Of a stretch of 64,000 nt of DNA, positions 61,671 through 64,000 are shown in pieces. The translations under genes were made by a program, and so were the position numbers. The notes under the pieces are model-generated. The model ran no database searches, had not been told where the DNA came from, and worked only from the letters and a program-made list of their open reading frames with translations. The stretch covers positions 744,001 to 808,000 of the forward strand of contig CAVSQS010000002.1 of the NCBI GenBank assembly GCA_963730165.1, read 5' to 3'. The stretch is from DASSQJ01 sp963730165. Lineage in GTDB: Bacteria > Actinomycetota > Actinomycetes > Actinomycetales > Dermatophilaceae. The number at the start of each line of letters is the position of its first letter. The first letter of the stretch is position 1.

Positions 61671-62657
61671 TCAGAGCCGCGCGGCGGCCTCCAGTGCGTA
61701 GTACGTGAGGATGATGCCCGCCCCGGCGCGCCGGATGTCCAGCAGCGACTCCATCATGACCCGGTCGCGGTCGACCCAACCACGCTCGGCCGCCGCCTCG
61801 ATCTGGGAGTACTCACCCGAGATCTGGTACGCCGCAACGGGAACGGGCGACACCGCGGCCGCCGCGGCCACGACGTCGAGGTGCGGCCCGGCGGGCTTGA
61901 CCATGACGACGTCGGCCCCCTCGGCGACGTCGAGGGCGATCTCCCGCAGGGCCTCCCGCCCGTTCGCGGGGTCCTGCTGGTAGGTGGCGCGATCCCCGAC
62001 GAGCGAGGACTGCACCGCCTCGCGGAACGGCCCATAGAGGCCGGAGGTGTATTTGGCCGCGTACGCGAGGATCGCGGTGTCTGAGAACCCGGCGGCGTCG
62101 AGCGCGGACCGCACGTGGCCGACCTGCCCGTCCATCATCCCGGAGAGCCCGAGCACGTGGGCCCCCGCGCGGGCCTGGGCCAGCGCCATCGACGCGTACC
62201 GGTCGAGGGTGGCGTCGTTGTCGACCGTGCCGTCGTCGGCGAGCACGCCGCAGTGGCCGTGGTCGGTGAACTCGTCGAGGCACAGGTCGGCCATGACGAC
62301 GAGGTCGTCACCGACCGCCTCGACCACTCGCCGCAGCGCGACGTTGAGGATGCCGTCGGGGTCGTCGGCCCCGGAGCCACGACCGTCCTTGGCCTGCGGC
62401 ACCCCGAAGAGCATGATCCCGCCGAGCCCGGCGTCCACGCAGTGGCGGGCCTGGTCGACGAGCGTGTCCACCGTGTGCTGGACCACCCCCGGCATCGCCG
62501 AGATCGGCACGGGCCGGTCGATGCCCTCGCGGACGAAGACCGGCAGCACGAGCTCGGCCGGGTGCAGCCGGGTCTCGGCGACCAGCCGCCGCAGGGCGGG
62601 GGTGCGCCGCAGCCGCCGCGGTCGGCCGACCGGGAACGGCGCCGGGGTGAACGTCAC
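61671..62657 (-). CDS. hemB: Delta-aminolevulinic acid dehydratase (porphobilinogen synthase)
   Basis: A 328-residue TIM-barrel enzyme joining two aminolevulinates to porphobilinogen. Schiff-base lysines are in LAYAAKYTSGLYGPFREAVQ and VVMVKPAGPHLD. The metal loop reads DLCLDEFTDHGHCG: compared with the three-Cys zinc type (CxC-x7-C), the middle Cys is Asp, a mixed ligand set. GTG 62657 overlaps the stop of the upstream hemD/cobA fusion. The IS30 right end is 33 bp beyond its stop, so the insertion leaves the gene intact. Confidence 0.95.
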   Translation of the reverse strand: MTFTPAPFPVGRPRRLRRTPALRRLVAETRLHPAELVLPVFVREGIDRPVPISAMPGVVQHTVDTLVDQARHCVDAGLGGIMLFGVPQAKDGRGSGADDPDGILNVALRRVVEAVGDDLVVMADLCLDEFTDHGHCGVLADDGTVDNDATLDRYASMALAQARAGAHVLGLSGMMDGQVGHVRSALDAAGFSDTAILAYAAKYTSGLYGPFREAVQSSLVGDRATYQQDPANGREALREIALDVAEGADVVMVKPAGPHLDVVAAAAAVSPVPVAAYQISGEYSQIEAAAERGWVDRDRVMMESLLDIRRAGAGIILTYYALEAAARL

Positions 62658-64000
62658 GTACCGCGCTTCCGGGACCCCGGCCGCCGCTGGCTCGGCCGGA
62701 GCACCGTCGCGCCGGCCTCGTCGGCGGCCAGCGCGAGCGAGCGGCCGTGGTCGGCGAGGGCGTCGACGAGCGCCTCGGCGCGCGGCTCGGGGGCCAGGAC
62801 GTCGACCCGCAGGCCGTGCTCCTCGGCGGTCTTCGCCGTCGCCGGGCCAATGCAGGCGATGACGGTGCCCGCGTGCGGCTTGCCGGCTATGCCCACGAGG
62901 TTGCGCACCGTCGAGCTCGAGGTGAACACGACGGCGTCGAAGGCACCGCTCTTGATGGCGTCGCGGGTCTCGACCGCCGGCGGCGCGGCCCGGACGGTGC
63001 GGTAGGCCGTGACGTCGTCGACCTCCCAGCCCATCTCCTGGAGACCGGCCACGAGGGTCTCGGTGGCGATGTCGGCGCGCGGCAGGAACACCCGGTTGAT
63101 CGGGTCGAGGTCGGCGTCGTAGGGCGGCCACTCCTCGAGCAGCCCCTTGGCCGACTGCTCGCCGTCGGGCACGAGGTCGGGCGTGATGCCCCACTCGCGC
63201 AGGGCGTCGGCGGTGACCCCGCCGACTGCTGCCACCTTCAGCCCGGCGAAGGAGCGGGCGTCGAGGCCGAACTCGTCGAACTTCTCGCGGATGGCGCGCA
63301 CGGCGTTCGCCGAGGTGAAGCCGACCCAGTCGTAGCGACCGGTGACCATGCCCTTGACGGCCCGCTCGAGCTGCTGCGGAGTGCGTGGCGGCTCGACCGA
63401 GATGGTCGGTACGACCTCGGCGTGGGCACCGTGGTGCTCCAGCCGGGAGATCATCGACGCGGACTGCTCCTTGGTACGGGGCACGAGCACCCGCCAGCCG
63501 TACAGGGCCTTGGTCTCGAACCACGACAGCTGCTCGCGCAGCTCCACGGTGCGCCCGACCACGGCGAGCACGGGGAAGCGGCCCGCCCCGACGACCCGGG
63601 GCGCCTCGGCGAGGGTGGTCACCGTCGTGCGCTGCTCGGTGGTGGTGCCGCGCTCGGTGACCGCCACCGGCGTCTCGGGGTCGCGCCCCGCGGCGGCGAG
63701 CGCCTCGAGCACCTCGCCGGCCCTCTCGGGCGCACCGAGAACGACGACGGTGGTGCCGGGGTCGACCCCGCCGGCGACGTCGGGGGTGCCGGCACCGGCC
63801 ACGACGAGGTGCACGCCGGTCGAGCCCTTGGCGGTGAGCGGGACGCCGGCGTAGGCCGGTACCGCGCTGGCCGAGCTGACGCCCGGGCAGACCTCGATGG
63901 CCAGGCCGGCCTTGACACAGGCCAGGGCCTCCTCGGCGAGGCCGTTGAAGACGGCGGGGTCGCCGTCCATCAGCCGCACGACGAGGCCGCCGGGGTGCGC
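62654..64000 (-). CDS. Uroporphyrinogen-III C-methyltransferase/synthase fusion, 3' part
   Basis: About 449 codons are visible and the gene continues past the right edge. The first part is the C-terminal half of a SAM uroporphyrinogen methyltransferase (VVRLMDGDPAVFNG, CPGVSSASAVPAYAGVPLTA, TTVVVLGAPERAGEVLEAL). After a linker comes a uroporphyrinogen-III synthase domain: GWRVLVPRTKEQSASMISRL, WVGFTSANAVRAIREKF, LPRADIATETLVAGLQEMGW, VVFTSSSTVRNLVGI. Both act at the branch to heme, siroheme and cobalamin. Such CobA-HemD fusions are standard in actinobacteria, and hemB follows with a 4-nt overlap, as in M. tuberculosis Rv0511-Rv0512. Confidence 0.92.
   Translation of the reverse strand, partial: AHPGGLVVRLMDGDPAVFNGLAEEALACVKAGLAIEVCPGVSSASAVPAYAGVPLTAKGSTGVHLVVAGAGTPDVAGGVDPGTTVVVLGAPERAGEVLEALAAAGRDPETPVAVTERGTTTEQRTTVTTLAEAPRVVGAGRFPVLAVVGRTVELREQLSWFETKALYGWRVLVPRTKEQSASMISRLEHHGAHAEVVPTISVEPPRTPQQLERAVKGMVTGRYDWVGFTSANAVRAIREKFDEFGLDARSFAGLKVAAVGGVTADALREWGITPDLVPDGEQSAKGLLEEWPPYDADLDPINRVFLPRADIATETLVAGLQEMGWEVDDVTAYRTVRAAPPAVETRDAIKSGAFDAVVFTSSSTVRNLVGIAGKPHAGTVIACIGPATAKTAEEHGLRVDVLAPEPRAEALVDALADHGRSLALAADEAGATVLRPSQRRPGSRKRGT

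Overview
The window looks like a chromosomal segment of a very GC-rich actinobacterium, most likely a mycothiol-using, menaquinone-respiring member of Actinomycetia (an Intrasporangiaceae-type genome is a guess from overall style). Supporting signs are a mycothione reductase, type VII (ESX) secretion genes, a deazaflavin-type nitroreductase, a RES-type cytochrome c maturation operon, GTG starts with 4-nt gene overlaps, and a menaquinone/heme gene order resembling the Mycobacterium tuberculosis Rv0511-Rv0562 region.

Left part (1-9.6 kb) is an accessory, decaying region. The 5' part of a formylglycine-generating enzyme gene diverges from an arylsulfatase pseudogene with three frameshifts. The sulfatase is cut off and joined to the tail of a LuxR-type response regulator. 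Next are a methyltransferase of spermidine-synthase type, an EccE-like ESX gene, and a deletion scar that joins the first ~57 codons of eccB to the 3' half of mycP. Then come a yrdB-like gene broken by a 13-bp tandem duplication, an orphan second nuoA-nuoB pair, and a cluster of ESX-substrate-like genes (EspC-like, WXG-like, and a frameshifted gene).

9.7-16.6 kb holds korA-korB (2-oxoacid:ferredoxin oxidoreductase), a RarD-type transporter, a small conserved protein, a sugar-lactone oxidase and a PLP-dependent aldolase/racemase-like protein.

16.7-34 kb is one minus-strand block: a complete 14-gene complex I operon (nuoA to nuoN) followed by a polyprenyl diphosphate synthase, which probably makes the menaquinone side chain. 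34.3-52 kb carries menG, menF, menJ-type reductase, menD, menC, menB, menE and menA. Interspersed are a WXG-protein/hydrolase pair, mycothione reductase, a heliorhodopsin, a VOC protein, an ECF sigma factor with a membrane TolB-like partner, and small membrane proteins. No clear menH is present.

52.1-58.5 kb holds the cytochrome c maturation operon (resA, ccdA, resB, ccsB) with a histidine phosphatase and hemL. 58.5-60.3 kb is a MarR/YceI divergent pair with a perfect palindromic operator, plus a TPR-like gene. An IS30-family element with compound terminal repeats lies at 60.3-61.6 kb, downstream of hemB and a hemD/cobA fusion that runs off the window end. Taken together, 9.7-64 kb is a respiratory island: quinone, heme, cytochrome c, complex I and ferredoxin-linked carbon oxidation.

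The sequence-level novelties are a three-copy dispersed palindromic element placed at gene stop codons, a 19-bp tandem array nested in a hairpin at 36.5 kb, and the eccB/mycP deletion scar. No tRNA, rRNA or CRISPR was seen, and no stretch over 300 bases lacks a gene.
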